A DNA stretch of 64,000 bases, from positions 572,501 through 636,500 of the forward strand of contig CP119318.1 of NCBI GenBank assembly GCA_029203105.1, written 5' to 3'. A program made the translations under genes and the position numbers. This document shows positions 45,719 through 55,606 of the stretch, in pieces (position 1 is the first letter of the stretch; each line of letters opens with the position of its first letter). The DNA is from Candidatus Kaistia colombiensis. GTDB lineage: Bacteria > Pseudomonadota > Alphaproteobacteria > Rhizobiales > Kaistiaceae. The notes under the pieces are model-generated. The model made no database searches and was not told the DNA's origin. It saw only the letters and a program-made list of their open reading frames with translations.

Positions 45719-46450
45719 TCAACCGGGCTGCTCACCCGGCTCTTCCGGTGTCGCGGCCGCGATCGGCGGGCGCGATCCGAAAATCGCGCCGCCGACACGA
45801 ACATGCGTGGCGCCAAACGCGATGGCGGTCTCAAAGTCGCCGCTCATGCCCATGGAGAGATTTTCCACGCCGATCTCGGCCGCCATCTTGGCGAGCAAAG
45901 CGAAATGCGGCCCGGCCGCCTCGCCCGCCGGCGGAATGCACATCAGTCCGCCGATCTCGAGCCCATGCACCGTGCGGCAGCGTTCGACGAATTCGGCGGC
46001 CTCGCGCGGCGCGATGCCGGCCTTCTGCGGCTCCAGCCCGGTATTGACCTGCACAAAAAGCTGCGGCGTCCGGCCCTGCCGCGTGATTTCGGCCGCCAGC
46101 GCGCCGGCGATCTTGTCACGATCGACGGTGTGGATGGCGTCGAACAGCGCGATCGGCCTCCTTCGCCTTGTTCGATTGCAGCGGCCCGATCAGGTGCAGT
46201 TCGATGTCGTCGGCCATCTCGCGCAGCAGCGGCCACTTCGCCTGCGCCTCCTGCACCCGGTTCTCGCCGAAACGGCGCTGGCCGGCGGCGATGACGGGAC
46301 GGATCTCGTCGACGTCGAAGGTCTTCGACACGGCGATCAGCCTGGCCGAGCCGGCAGCGCGACCGGACTGCGCCTCGCTTGGCTCGCGATGCGCGCCTCG
46401 AGAACGGAGGCGAGGCGGGACTGGACGTCGTCGGTCTTCAGATCAGGCAT
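45719..46450 (-). CDS. yggS: PLP homeostasis protein, YggS/PROSC family (frameshifted)
   Basis: Pieces in different frames give the YggS order: KTDDVQSRLASVLEARI, VSKTFDVDEIRPVIAAGQRRFGENRVQEAQAKWPLL (with the PLP-binding lysine near AVSK), DDIELHLIGPLQSNKAKEA, QVNTGLEPQKAGIAP, GLMCIPPAGEAAGPHFALLAKMA, LSMGMSGDFETAIAFGATHVRVGGAIFG. YggS binds pyridoxal phosphate and buffers its supply. GGAGG lies upstream of the ATG at 46450. Breaks near 46,370 and 46,155 at least. About 243 residues when repaired. Confidence 0.88.
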
Positions 46451-46716
46451 GTCGCCTCCGGACTGGGGCCATTCGAGCAAGATGTGGCTGCGATGCGCGC
46501 GTGACACATCCGCGACGGCCGAGGCGGTGGACCCTGTCCCCGTCGCGATCCCACGGCGAAGGGCTCGCATTGTTGCTGCGCCTAGCATGGCGAAGGGTGA
46601 GCGCTCAACCGGCAGAGCCGCCGCAAGGCCGCGCCGAAGCCGCTCGGATCGGCCCTGCGGCAGCGATTGCGGTTGACCGGGCGGCGCGTTTCTGGTGAAG
46701 GTCGCACCCTGCTCCC

Positions 46717-46738
46717 GGCGGCGTGAAGCCGCCCTTTT
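46717..46738 (+). terminator. Hairpin with T-tract upstream of leuS
   Basis: GGCGGC / GCCGCC with a five-base loop, followed by CTTTT, lies 24 bp before the leuS start in a 311-bp intergenic region. It could be an attenuator or a terminator of upstream transcription, or a chance GC hairpin. No leader peptide rich in leucine codons is evident. Confidence 0.35.
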
Positions 46739-46761
46739 CCCACTCCTTTCGACGACGGACC

Positions 46762-49384
46762 ATGGCCATAGAACGCTACAACCCTCGTGATGCCGAACCG
46801 CGCTGGCAGCGTGCCTGGGCCGAGCAGGGCATTTTCGAGACGAAGAACGACGATCCGCGTCCGAAGTACTACGTGCTCGAAATGTTCCCCTACCCGTCGG
46901 GGCGCATCCATATCGGCCATGGCCGCAACTATGTGATGGGCGACGTGGTGGCGCGCTTCAAGCGCATGAAGGGCTTCAACGTCCTGCATCCGATGGGCTG
47001 GGACGCCTTCGGCCTGCCGGCCGAGAACGCCGCCATCGAGCGCAACAGCCATCCGAAGATCTGGACCTACGAGAACATCGAGACGATGAAGGAGCAGCTG
47101 AAGCTGCTCGGCCTGTCGCTCGACTGGAGCCGTGAGATCGCCACCTGCGATCCGTCCTACTATGCCGAGCAGCAGCGCATCTTCACCGACTTCTCGCGGC
47201 CGGCCTCGTCTATCGCAAGGAGAGCGAGGTCAACTGGGACCCGATCGACAACACCGTGCTCGCCAACGAGCAGGTGATCGACGGGCGCGGCTGGCGCTCC
47301 GGCGCGCTGGTCGAGCGGCGCAAGCTGTCGCAGTGGTTCTTCAAGATCACCGAATTCGCCGAGGATCTGCTCGGCGCCCTGGACGGCCTCGACCGCTGGC
47401 CGGACAAGGTCCGGCTGATGCAGCGCAACTGGATCGGCCGCTCCGAGGGCCTGATGGTCCGCTTCGGCCTCGACGCCATTTCCGCGCCGCAGGGCGAAAC
47501 CGAGATCGAGGTCTACACGACCCGCCCGGACACGCTCTATGGCGCCTCCTTCGTCGCCATCGCCGCCAACCATCCGCTCGCCGCCATGCTGGCCGAGAGC
47601 AATCCGGCGCTCGCCGACTTCATCGTCGAATGCGGCCGCACCGGCACCTCGGCCGAAGCGATCGAGACGCAGGAGAAGAAGGGCTTCGACACCGGTGTCC
47701 GCGCCAAGCATCCGCTGGTGCCGGGCTGGTACCTGCCCGTCTACGTCGCCAACTTCATCCTGATGGACTATGGCACCGGCGCCGTCTTCGGCTGCCCGGC
47801 GCATGACCAGCGCGACCTCGACTTCGCCCGCAAATACGACCTGCCGGTCAAGGCCGTCGTGCTGCCGCGAAGGCGCCGACCCGTTGAGCTTCGAGGTCGC
47901 CGACATCGCCTATACCGACGAGGGCACGCTGTTCCGTTCCGACTTCATGAACGGCATGACGATCCCGCAAGCCAAGGAAGCGGTCGCGCTGCGCCTGGAA
48001 GGCCAGCGGCTCGGCGAAGCGCCGCAGGCGAAGCGCCAGGTCAATTTCCGCCTGCGCGACTGGGGCATCTCGCGCCAGCGCTACTGGGGCTGCCCGATCC
48101 CGATCATCCACTGCCCGAGCTGCGGCCCGGTCGCCGGTGCCGAAGGACGACCTGCCGGTCAGGCTGCCGGAGGACGTCACCTTCGACCAGCCCGGCAACC
48201 CGCTCGACCGGCATCCGACCTGGAAGCACGTCAAGTGCCCGCATTGCGGCGAGGCGGCGGTCCGCGAGACGGACACGATGGACACGTTCGTCGACTCGTC
48301 CTGGTATTTCGCCCGCTTCGCCAGCGCGCCCGGCGCGGCGCCGCTGTCCAAGGAAGCGGTCGACCACTGGCTGCCGGTCGACCAGTATATCGGCGGCATC
48401 GAGCACGCGATCCTGCACCTGCTCTATTCGCGCTTCTTCACCCGCGCCCTCGAGCGCACCGGCCGCGTCTCGGTGACGGAGCCCTTCGCCGGCCTGTTCA
48501 CCCAGGGCATGATCGTGCACGAGACCTACAAGGACCCGAACGGCAAGTGGCTGTTCCCCGAAGAGGTCGAGAAGCGCGCCGACGGCACGGCGGTCAAGGT
48601 CGGCACCGAGGAGCCGGTGACCGTCGGCCCGCCGGAGAAGATGTCGAAGTCGAAGAAGAACGTCGTGCCGCCGGAGGTGGTGGCCGAGACCTATGGCGTC
48701 GACTGCGCGCGCTGGTTCATGCTCTCCGACACGCCGCCGGAGCGCGACAGCGAATGGACCGAGGCCGGCATCGAGGGCGCCTGGCGCTTCACCCAGCGCC
48801 TGTGGCGCTTGGTCGGCGACGCGGTCGAGCTTTCCGACGCCGGCCAGGCCCGGCCGGAAGCGTTCGGCGCCGAGGCCAATGCGCTGCGGCGCGCCAGCCA
48901 CAAGCTGGCGGCGAATGTCGAGGACGACATCGACCGACTGCGCTTCAACGTCGCCGTCGCCCGCATCCATGGCTTCGCCAACGTCTTCGCCGAGGCGATC
49001 GGCGCGGCGCGCAAGGCCGGTGACCAGCCCCCGGCCGACCTCGCCTTCGCCCTGCGCGAGGCGGCGGAGTTCCTGGTTGCCGCCATCGGCCCGATGATTC
49101 CGCATCTCGCCGAGGAACTCTGGGTCGCACTCGGTCGCGACGGCCTGGCGGCGCAGTCGCCCTGGCCGGCCGTCGATCCGGCACTGCTGGTCGAGGACGA
49201 GATCGTCCTGCCGATCCAGATCAACGGCAAGAAGCGCGCCGAATTGACAATCTCGGCGACCGCGTCGGAAACTGACATCGAGGCGGCCACGCTGGCGCTC
49301 GACGGCGTCGTCAAGGCGCTGGAGGGCCGCGCCCCCCGCAAGATCGTCATCGTGCCGAAGAGGATCGTCAATGTCGTCGTCTGA
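46762..49384 (+). CDS. leuS: Leucyl-tRNA synthetase (three frameshifts)
   Basis: About 874 residues, class Ia synthetase. It shows ERYNPRDAEPRWQRAW, the HIGH motif in FPYPSGRIHIGHGRNYVMGDV (residue about 51), the editing domain (YTTRPDTLYGASFVAIAANHPLA, DYGTGAVFGCPAHDQRDLDFA), DTFVDSSWYFARFA, and KMSKS in EKMSKSKKNVVPPE (about 626). Frame breaks are a missing C near 47,197, an extra base near 47,870 and another near 48,137. Because this gene is essential, these are almost certainly sequence errors. lptE overlaps its 3' end by 14 bp, the usual alphaproteobacterial leuS-lptE-holA order. Confidence 0.96.
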
Positions 49385-49937
49385 TCGCGGACTGGATTTG
49401 GCGCGCCCCTCGGGCGGCGGCATGTCACGGCTGGTGCGGGGCGGCCTCGTCGCCCTGGCGCTCGGCGTGCTGGCGGCGGGCTGCACGGTCCAGCCGATCT
49501 ACATGACCATCGCCAACGGGCCGAACGTCGCCGCCGACCTCTCCGCCATTTCGGTGGAGGACGTCAGCGACCGCGTCGGCCAGGAAGTCCGCAACAACCT
49601 GATCTTCGGCTTCACCGGCGGCGGCGCGTCGGCCCCGCCCCGCTACGAGCTGACGATGCGCGTCACCTCGGCCGATGCGCGTCTTGGCTTCGAGCGCGAC
49701 GAGACGGCGCCGGCCTATTCGGTGACGGTCACCGTCGCCTATCAGCTGAAGGAAATTGCCACCGGCAAGGTCATCCTCCGCTCGATCAATCGCGGCGTCG
49801 CCTCCTATGACCGCTCGAACCAGGCCTTCGCCAACCAGCGGGCCCAGATCGACGCCCAGAACCGCGCCGCCCAGTCCGTCGCCGACGACATCCAGCTGCG
49901 CCTGGCGGCGGCGCTGGCGAGCGGCAGATCCAGCTAG
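49371..49937 (+). CDS. lptE: LPS-assembly lipoprotein LptE
   Basis: 188 residues. The lipoprotein signal VRGGLVALALGVLAAGC has its lipobox cysteine in LAAGC; the true start may be MSRLVRGG at 49422, since the first 17 residues precede a normal signal peptide. Downstream VQPIYMTIANGPNVAADLSAISVEDVSDRVGQEVRNNLIFGF and TVTVAYQLKEIATGKVI fit LptE, which plugs LptD in the outer membrane for LPS delivery. It is the second gene of leuS-lptE-holA. Confidence 0.9.
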   Translation: MSSSDRGLDLARPSGGGMSRLVRGGLVALALGVLAAGCTVQPIYMTIANGPNVAADLSAISVEDVSDRVGQEVRNNLIFGFTGGGASAPPRYELTMRVTSADARLGFERDETAPAYSVTVTVAYQLKEIATGKVILRSINRGVASYDRSNQAFANQRAQIDAQNRAAQSVADDIQLRLAAALASGRSS

Positions 49938-49960
49938 GCGTCGCGCCGGCCGCAAAAACC

Positions 49961-50992
49961 ATGGTCCAGATCAAGCCCCAGGATGCCGACCGGTTCTTGA
50001 GCCGGCCGGATCCCGGCATCCGGGTCGTGCTGCTGCATGGCAGCGACACCGGCCTCATCTCCGAACGCGCGAGCGCCTTCGCCAAGACCGTGCTCGGCAA
50101 GAGCGACGATCCGTTTGCGCTGGTGCGGCTCGATTCGACCGAGATCGCGGCCGATACCGGCCGCCTGGCCGATGAAGCCAACACCATCGCGCTATTCGGC
50201 GGCACGCGCGCCATCTGGGTCAAGATCGCCGGCAATCGGCCGATCCAGGCCGCGGTCGAGGCCGTGCTCGCCAATCCGCCGCAGGACGCCTGGATCGTCC
50301 TCGAGGCCGGCGACATCAAGAAGGGCGTCGGCCTGCGCAAGCTCTGCGAGAATGCGCGCGGCGCGGCGGCGATCGCCTGCTATGCCGACAATGACGCGGC
50401 GCTGGACCGGCTGATCGATTCCGAACTGCAACTGGCCGGGCTCAAGATGGAGCCGGAGGCGCGCCAGCTGCTGCGCGGCCTGCTCGGCGCCGACCGGCTC
50501 GCCAGCCGCTCGGAAGTCGCCAAGCTCTGCCTCTATGCCCTCGGCCAGGGCGCGATCAACGTCGACGCCGTGCGCGCCGTCGTCGGCGATGCCGGCGCCT
50601 CGGCGACGGACGAGGCGGTCGACGCGGCGGCGCTCGGCGACGCCACCGGCCTCGACAAGGCGTTCCGCCGCATCCTCGGCTCGGGCACGGCGGCCTTCGT
50701 CGTCGCCAACGCCGCGCTGCGCCATTTCCAGCTGCTGCACCGGATCAAGGCGGCCGCCGACGAGGGCATGCCGCAATCGACCGCGATCGAGCGCTATGCC
50801 GGCGGCATCTTCTTCCAGCGCAAGGGCAAGCTCGAACAGCAGCTGCGGAGCTGGTCGACGGAGCGGCTGCAGCAGGCGCTGGAGCGGCTCGACCGCGCCA
50901 TCCTCGACAGCCGTCTGAAGGCGAGCATAGCCGACGAAGTAATCGGCCAGGCGCTGCTCTCCGTCGCCATGATGGCACGCGCCCGCCGTTAG
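49961..50992 (+). CDS. holA: DNA polymerase III subunit delta
   Basis: 343 residues: VLLHGSDTGLISERASAFAKTVLGKSDDPFALVRLDSTEIAADTGRLADEANTIALFGGTRAIWVK, then EARQLLRGLLGADRLASRSEVAKLCLYALG and the C-terminal collar helices (RHFQLLHRIKAAADEG ... KGKLEQQLRSWSTERLQQALERLDRAILDSRLKASIADEVIGQALLSVAMMA). HolA opens the beta clamp within the clamp loader. It converges on parB, with terminators between. Confidence 0.94.
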   Translation: MVQIKPQDADRFLSRPDPGIRVVLLHGSDTGLISERASAFAKTVLGKSDDPFALVRLDSTEIAADTGRLADEANTIALFGGTRAIWVKIAGNRPIQAAVEAVLANPPQDAWIVLEAGDIKKGVGLRKLCENARGAAAIACYADNDAALDRLIDSELQLAGLKMEPEARQLLRGLLGADRLASRSEVAKLCLYALGQGAINVDAVRAVVGDAGASATDEAVDAAALGDATGLDKAFRRILGSGTAAFVVANAALRHFQLLHRIKAAADEGMPQSTAIERYAGGIFFQRKGKLEQQLRSWSTERLQQALERLDRAILDSRLKASIADEVIGQALLSVAMMARARR

Positions 50993-51105
50993 GCTTTCTA
51001 ACGATTCCCGGCTTTATTAGCCGACAAAATGATTCACAGTGCGCCGCACCGAATTCTGGCGGCGCGGTACGCAATTCGGCCCGGCGGTTCGGATTGCCTC
51101 ATCAA

Positions 51106-51145
51106 CAAAAACGCCGACCGCAGGCCCTCAGGCGAACGGTCGGCG
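51106..51145 (-). terminator. Terminator of the parA-parB operon
   Basis: CGCCGACCG / CGGTCGGCG stem with a 16-base loop. On the minus strand it is followed by TTTTTG, about 55 bp after the parB stop. On the plus strand it also ends transcription entering from holA, though its T-tract (TTTTTT) is further away. Confidence 0.8.
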
Positions 51146-51198
51146 TCGGCATGTTTTTTGGATCGCACCCAGACGGTGGATGGACGCGTCGAAGATGG

Positions 51199-52083
51199 CT
51201 ATTCGCGCTTCAGCAGCCGGCAGAGCTCGTCGAGCTGTTCGAGCGACTTGTAGCGGACCTTGAGCTCGCCGCTGCCGTTCGACTTGTGGTCGATCGTCAC
51301 CATCAGGCCGAGGCTGTCGCCGAGCAGCTTTTCCAGCGCCCTTGTGTCGGCGTCCTTCTCGGCCTTGCTGGCGGCGCGCTGCGCCGCGCCCTTCTTCGGC
51401 TCGTTCTGGGTCAGCGCCTCGGCGTCGCGTACCGTCAGGCCCATATCGACGATGCGCTGCGCCACCGCCTCGGGATTGTCAACGGTGACGAGCGCGCGGG
51501 CATGGCCCGCCGTCAGCTTGCCGTCGCGCAGATAGGTCTGCACCGCCGGCGGCAGCTTCAGCAGCCGCAGCGTGTTGGCGACATGCGGCCGGCTCTTGCC
51601 GATGACATCGGCGAGCGCGGTCTGGCTGTAATCGAATTCGTCGATCAGCTGCTGATAGCCGAGCGCCTCCTCGAGCGCGTTCAAATCGGCGCGCTGGACA
51701 TTCTCGATGATGGCGAGCTCGAGCGCTTCCTTGTCGTTGACGTCGTGGATGATGATCGGCACGTCGTGCAAGGCCGCGCGCTGCGCCGCGCGCCAGCGCC
51801 GCTCGCCGGCGATGATCTCATAAGCGTCGGCCGGCCCGCCCGGCACCGGGCGGACGAGGATCGGCTGCATGATCCCCTTTTCGCGCACCGAGGCGGTGAG
51901 ATCGGCGAGGTCGTCTTCCTCGAACGCCTTGCGCGGGTTGCGCGGATTGGGCCGCAGGAACTCGATCGGCACCCGGCGCGAATTGCGCGACCGGTCGGTC
52001 GTCACCGTCTCCTGGCCGACATCGCCGATCAGGGCGGCGAGCCCGCGCCCCAGCCGCCGGCGCGATCCGTCTTCCATGCTCAT
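51199..52083 (-). CDS. parB: Chromosome-partitioning protein ParB
   Basis: 294 residues from MSMEDGSRRRLGRGLAALIGD at 52083. A longer upstream frame lies antisense to nothing conserved and is rejected. The CTPase/clamp domain shows IEFLRPNPRNPRKAF, REKGIMQPILVRP, AYEIIAGERRWRAAQRA (GERRxRA box) and ELAIIENVQRADLNALEEALGY. A helix-turn-helix (TALADVIGKSRPHVANTLRLLKLP) and a C-terminal dimerisation segment (KVRYKSLEQLDELCRLLKRE) follow. ParB loads at parS and spreads, guiding origin segregation with ParA. 37 bp after parA. Confidence 0.96.
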   Translation of the reverse strand: MSMEDGSRRRLGRGLAALIGDVGQETVTTDRSRNSRRVPIEFLRPNPRNPRKAFEEDDLADLTASVREKGIMQPILVRPVPGGPADAYEIIAGERRWRAAQRAALHDVPIIIHDVNDKEALELAIIENVQRADLNALEEALGYQQLIDEFDYSQTALADVIGKSRPHVANTLRLLKLPPAVQTYLRDGKLTAGHARALVTVDNPEAVAQRIVDMGLTVRDAEALTQNEPKKGAAQRAASKAEKDADTRALEKLLGDSLGLMVTIDHKSNGSGELKVRYKSLEQLDELCRLLKRE

Positions 52084-52120
52084 AGCGTCAACTCCCACAA
52101 ATCCCAGAGCCCGCGGCGCC

Positions 52121-52969
52121 TCAGGCGGCACGCAGGCGCTTCTCGCGTTGAATGATCTCCGAGGCCAGCCGCAGATAGGCCTGGCTGCCGGTGCTCTTGA
52201 AATCGTAGAGCAGCACCGGCTTGCCATGCGACGGCGCTTCCGAAATGCGGACATTGCGCGGGATCACCGTGTCATAGACGGCGTCGCCCATATGCGCCCG
52301 CACATCGGCCACCACCTGGCTGGCCAGATTGTTGCGGCTGTCGAACATGGTCAGCACGATGCCGTGGATCGACAGCTCCGGATTGAGCGCATGCTTGACC
52401 TGGTCGACGGTCTGCAACAGCTGGCTCAGGCCTTCGAGCGCGAAGAACTCGCATTGCAGCGGCACCAGGATCGAATGCGCCGCCGACAGAGCATTGATGG
52501 TCAGAAGGTTGAGCGAGGGCGGGCAGTCGACCAGCACATAGCTGTAGTTTCGGGACCGAATCGATTCCGGTCGCTGCATGTGGCTGGCGATCGCCCGGCG
52601 CAGCTTGAAGGCGCGGTCGGAGCGGCCGGCGATCTCCAGCTCGACACCGAGCAGATCCATCGTCGACGGCGCCACCGAAAGCCGCGGCACTGCGGTTTCC
52701 ATGACGATCTCGGCCAGGGTGGATTCGCCGACCAGCACATCATAGGTCGAGCGCAACCGGCTCTTGCGGTCGATGCCGAGGCCGGTCGAGGCGTTGCCCT
52801 GCGGATCGAGATCGACGATCAGCACTTCCTCGCCGATGGCCGCCAGCGCGGTGCCGAGATTGATCGCCGTCGTCGTCTTGCCGACCCCACCCTTCTGGTT
52901 GGCCAGCGCGATCACGCGCGGCAAGGACGGCAACAGGGACGGCGGAGAAAACGTATCGGCATGCGACAT
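52121..52969 (-). CDS. parA: Chromosome-partitioning ATPase ParA
   Basis: 282 residues with the deviant Walker A motif (ALANQKGGVGKTTTAINLG), Walker A' (VLIVDLDPQGNAST), Walker B-type VLVDCPPSLNLLT, and VTMF-like LTMFDSRNNLASQVVADVR. This is the Soj/ParA type that forms ATP-dependent DNA-bound dimers pulling ParB-parS complexes. Order rsmG-parA-parB matches alphaproteobacteria near oriC. Start at MSHADTFSPPS; the first 18 residues are variable. Confidence 0.96.
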   Translation of the reverse strand: MSHADTFSPPSLLPSLPRVIALANQKGGVGKTTTAINLGTALAAIGEEVLIVDLDPQGNASTGLGIDRKSRLRSTYDVLVGESTLAEIVMETAVPRLSVAPSTMDLLGVELEIAGRSDRAFKLRRAIASHMQRPESIRSRNYSYVLVDCPPSLNLLTINALSAAHSILVPLQCEFFALEGLSQLLQTVDQVKHALNPELSIHGIVLTMFDSRNNLASQVVADVRAHMGDAVYDTVIPRNVRISEAPSHGKPVLLYDFKSTGSQAYLRLASEIIQREKRLRAA

Positions 52970-52996
52970 GGATAGCCTCTTCGAAGGAGCGCGGGA

Positions 52997-53632
52997 TCAG
53001 ACGATCCGGCGCTCAGCCCGGCAAATCTCGACGATCGAACTGCGGTCATCGATCATGCTCTTGTGTCTTATCAGATCGAGGGACCAAGATTTAGAGGCTT
53101 CCTCCAGTTCCCACTCAAAATCTTCGCCTTTATGAAAGGTTCCCGTGGCTCCGGCGGCAAGAACCGGGGCCGAGAGATCAAGCAGCGCCGTCAACGAGGC
53201 GAGCGCCCGGGCGCTGATGCGCTCGACCGGCTCATCCCACTGTTTCAGAACCGATTCGATCCGCCCCTCATGCACGACGGCCCGGGCGCCGGTCTCCCGA
53301 ATCACCGTGCGCAGGAAGGCGCATTTGCGCTGATTCGCCTCGACGCAATGCACGACGGCGCCGTCGGTATCGGCGAGCAGGATCGCCGTGATCAGGCCCG
53401 GCAGGCCAGCGCCGCTGCCCAGATCGAGCCACTTTCGCGTGTCCGGGAACATGGCGACGAGCTGGGCGCAATCGGCGACGTGGCGGGTCCAGATCTGGCC
53501 AAGCGTGTTCGGCGACACCAGATTCTGCGCCGGCTGCCACTTGCGCAGCAGCGCGACATAACGCTCCAGCCGCTCGCGTGTTTCACGTGAAACGGGGAGA
53601 ATGGCCTCGACGGCCGCGATCGTATCGGTCAT
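52997..53632 (-). CDS. rsmG: 16S rRNA (guanine527-N7)-methyltransferase
   Basis: 211 residues. SAM motif WLDLGSGAGLPGLITAILL, then VVHCVEANQRKCAFLRTVIRETGARAVVHEGRIES and ARALASLTALLDLSAPVL. It methylates G527 of 16S rRNA (loss gives streptomycin resistance). Its ATG overlaps the mnmG stop. A parS site lies within its 5' coding region, showing that these codons also carry a segregation signal. Confidence 0.95.
   Translation of the reverse strand: MTDTIAAVEAILPVSRETRERLERYVALLRKWQPAQNLVSPNTLGQIWTRHVADCAQLVAMFPDTRKWLDLGSGAGLPGLITAILLADTDGAVVHCVEANQRKCAFLRTVIRETGARAVVHEGRIESVLKQWDEPVERISARALASLTALLDLSAPVLAAGATGTFHKGEDFEWELEEASKSWSLDLIRHKSMIDDRSSIVEICRAERRIV
53579..53594. promoter_or_regulatory. 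parS: parS site 1 (inside rsmG)
   Basis: TGTTTCACGTGAAACG matches the parS consensus TGTTTCACGTGAAACA at 15 of 16 positions. It lies in the first codons of rsmG, about 0.6 kb from parA. ParB would nucleate here. Confidence 0.92.
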
Positions 53633-55512
53633 GCAACGGTCCGGATGGCTTGAGGGCGACGACGCGCCGTGGTCAGGAGAAGGGCCAACGCGGCCGGGGT
53701 CATGCCCTCGATGCGGCCGGCTTGGCCGAGCGTCGCAGGCTGCACCAGGATCAGCCGCTGGCGCAGCTCGTTCGAAAGGCCGTCAATGCTGGCGTAATCG
53801 ATCGCATCACCCAGCACCACGCCCTCGTCGCGCTTGACCGAGTCGATATCGTTTTGCTGCCGATTCAAATAAACGGCATATTTCGCGTCGGCTTCGATCT
53901 GGTCGAGGATCGCCGACTGGAAGCGGCCGAGCTCCGGCCAGACCTGCACCAGCCGCGCCGCATCGATATCCGGATAGGCCAGCAGCTCGAAGGCAGTACG
54001 ACGCACGCCGTCCTGATTGACGCCGAGCCCAACCTTGACGGCCTCGTTCGGCGTCATGTTGTGCGCGGCGAAAGCCTCACGCGCTTGCGAAAGCTGGTTG
54101 AGCTTCGCGGCAAAAGCTGCCTCGCGACAAGCACCGACAGCGCCGATGGAAAGACCGAACGGCGTCAGGCGCTGATCGGCATTGTCGGCCCGCAGCGACA
54201 GCCGGTATTCGGCCCGCGAGGTGAACATCCGATAGGGTTCCGTGACGCCACGGGTGATCAGATCATCGATCATCACGCCGATATAGCTGTCCGAACGGCT
54301 GAAGGCGACGCCATCGAGGCCACCGGCGCGACGCGCCGCATTGAGCCCGGCGACAACGCCCTGCGCCGCCGCCTCTTCATAACCGGTCGTGCCGTTGATC
54401 TGGCCAGCGAGGAACAGGCCCTCGACCTTCTTGGTCTCGAGCGACGCGGTCAGCTCGCGCGGATCGACATGGTCATATTCGATCGCATAGCCGGGCCGCA
54501 GGATGACAGCATTCTCCAGCCCAGGGATCGTGGCAACGAGTGCGCGCTGCACGTCTTCCGGCAAGGAGGTCGAAATGCCATTCGGATAGATCGTCGGATC
54601 GTCGACGCCTTCCGGCTCCAGGAAGATCTGGTGCGAGTCGCGCTCGGCAAAACGGACGACCTTGTCCTCGATGCTCGGGCAATAGCGCGGACCCCGGCTT
54701 TCGATCTGGCCGGAATACATCGGCGAGCGATGCAGATTGGCGCGGATCACCGCATGGGTCGCTTCGGTCGTGCGGGTGATGAAGCAATCGACCTGCTGGC
54801 GATCAATCTTGTCGGTCAGCGTCGAGAACGGCTCCGGCTGATCGTCGCCCGGCTGGCGCTCCAGAATAGAGAAGTCGATGGTACGGCCATCGAGGCGGGC
54901 CGGCGTACCGGTCTTCAGCCGCGCCAGATTGAGGGCGTGACGCTCCAGCGCGCCCGAAAGCCCCATCGCCGGCTTCTCGCCGACACGGCCAGCCGGAATC
55001 TGGGTCTCGCCCAAATGAATCAACCCGCGCAGGAATGTGCCGGTGGTAATCACAACGGCGCCGCAGGTGATCCGGCGACCATCGGCGAGCATCACCCCAG
55101 CGATCCGGCCATCCACGACCGTCAGGTCATCGGCTTCGCCCTCGACAACGGTCAGGTTTGCGGTCGAGAAGATCTCGGCCTGCATCGCCTCGCGGTAGAG
55201 CTTGCGGTCCGCCTGGGCGCGCGGTCCACGCACGGCCGGACCCTTGCGCCGATTGAGCATGCGGAACTGAATGCCGCCGGCATCGGCAACGCGGCCCATC
55301 AACCCGTCAAGAGCATCGACCTCGCGGACGAGATGACCCTTGCCCAGGCCGCCGATGGCCGGGTTGCACGACATGACTCCGATGGTATCGCGCGAATGCG
55401 TTACCAGAGCCGTGCGGGCGCCAAGCCGAGCCGAGGCGGCGGCGGCTTCGGTGCCGGCGTGGCCGCCGCCAATCACGACGACGTCGAAAATCGCGTCTGC
55501 TGCGCTTGTCAT
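53629..55512 (-). CDS. mnmG: tRNA uridine-5-carboxymethylaminomethyl modification enzyme MnmG (GidA)
   Basis: 627 residues from MTSAADAIFDVVVIGGGHAGTEAAAASARLG (FAD motif), with GATC-rich purine sequence (AGGATCGGAAGC) upstream of 55512. Signatures: SCNPAIGGLGKGHLVREVDALDG, RMLNRRKGPAVRGPRAQADR, GTFLRGLIHLGE, RTKTGTPARLDGRTIDF-like LKTGTPARLDGRTIDF, GYAIEYDHVDPRELTASLETKKVEGLFLAGQINGTTGYEEAAAQG and MFTSRAEYRLSLRADNAD. With MnmE it modifies wobble U34. An upstream in-frame ATG at 55560 is less likely. Confidence 0.96.
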   Translation of the reverse strand: MTSAADAIFDVVVIGGGHAGTEAAAASARLGARTALVTHSRDTIGVMSCNPAIGGLGKGHLVREVDALDGLMGRVADAGGIQFRMLNRRKGPAVRGPRAQADRKLYREAMQAEIFSTANLTVVEGEADDLTVVDGRIAGVMLADGRRITCGAVVITTGTFLRGLIHLGETQIPAGRVGEKPAMGLSGALERHALNLARLKTGTPARLDGRTIDFSILERQPGDDQPEPFSTLTDKIDRQQVDCFITRTTEATHAVIRANLHRSPMYSGQIESRGPRYCPSIEDKVVRFAERDSHQIFLEPEGVDDPTIYPNGISTSLPEDVQRALVATIPGLENAVILRPGYAIEYDHVDPRELTASLETKKVEGLFLAGQINGTTGYEEAAAQGVVAGLNAARRAGGLDGVAFSRSDSYIGVMIDDLITRGVTEPYRMFTSRAEYRLSLRADNADQRLTPFGLSIGAVGACREAAFAAKLNQLSQAREAFAAHNMTPNEAVKVGLGVNQDGVRRTAFELLAYPDIDAARLVQVWPELGRFQSAILDQIEADAKYAVYLNRQQNDIDSVKRDEGVVLGDAIDYASIDGLSNELRQRLILVQPATLGQAGRIEGMTPAALALLLTTARRRPQAIRTVA

Positions 55513-55575
55513 GCTTCCGATCCTGTTGATCGGGTCTTCGTAATCGCTCGCTCGAACCACGTCAAAGCCGAAAAC

Positions 55576-55591
55576 TGTTTCACGTGGAACA
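55576..55591. promoter_or_regulatory. parS: parS site 2 (mnmG-mnmE gap)
   Basis: TGTTTCACGTGGAACA matches TGTTTCACGTGAAACA at 15 of 16 positions. It lies in the short gap between mnmE and mnmG, 2 kb from parS site 1. Confidence 0.92.
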
Positions 55592-55606
55592 GGTGCTGAA
55601 ACGATC

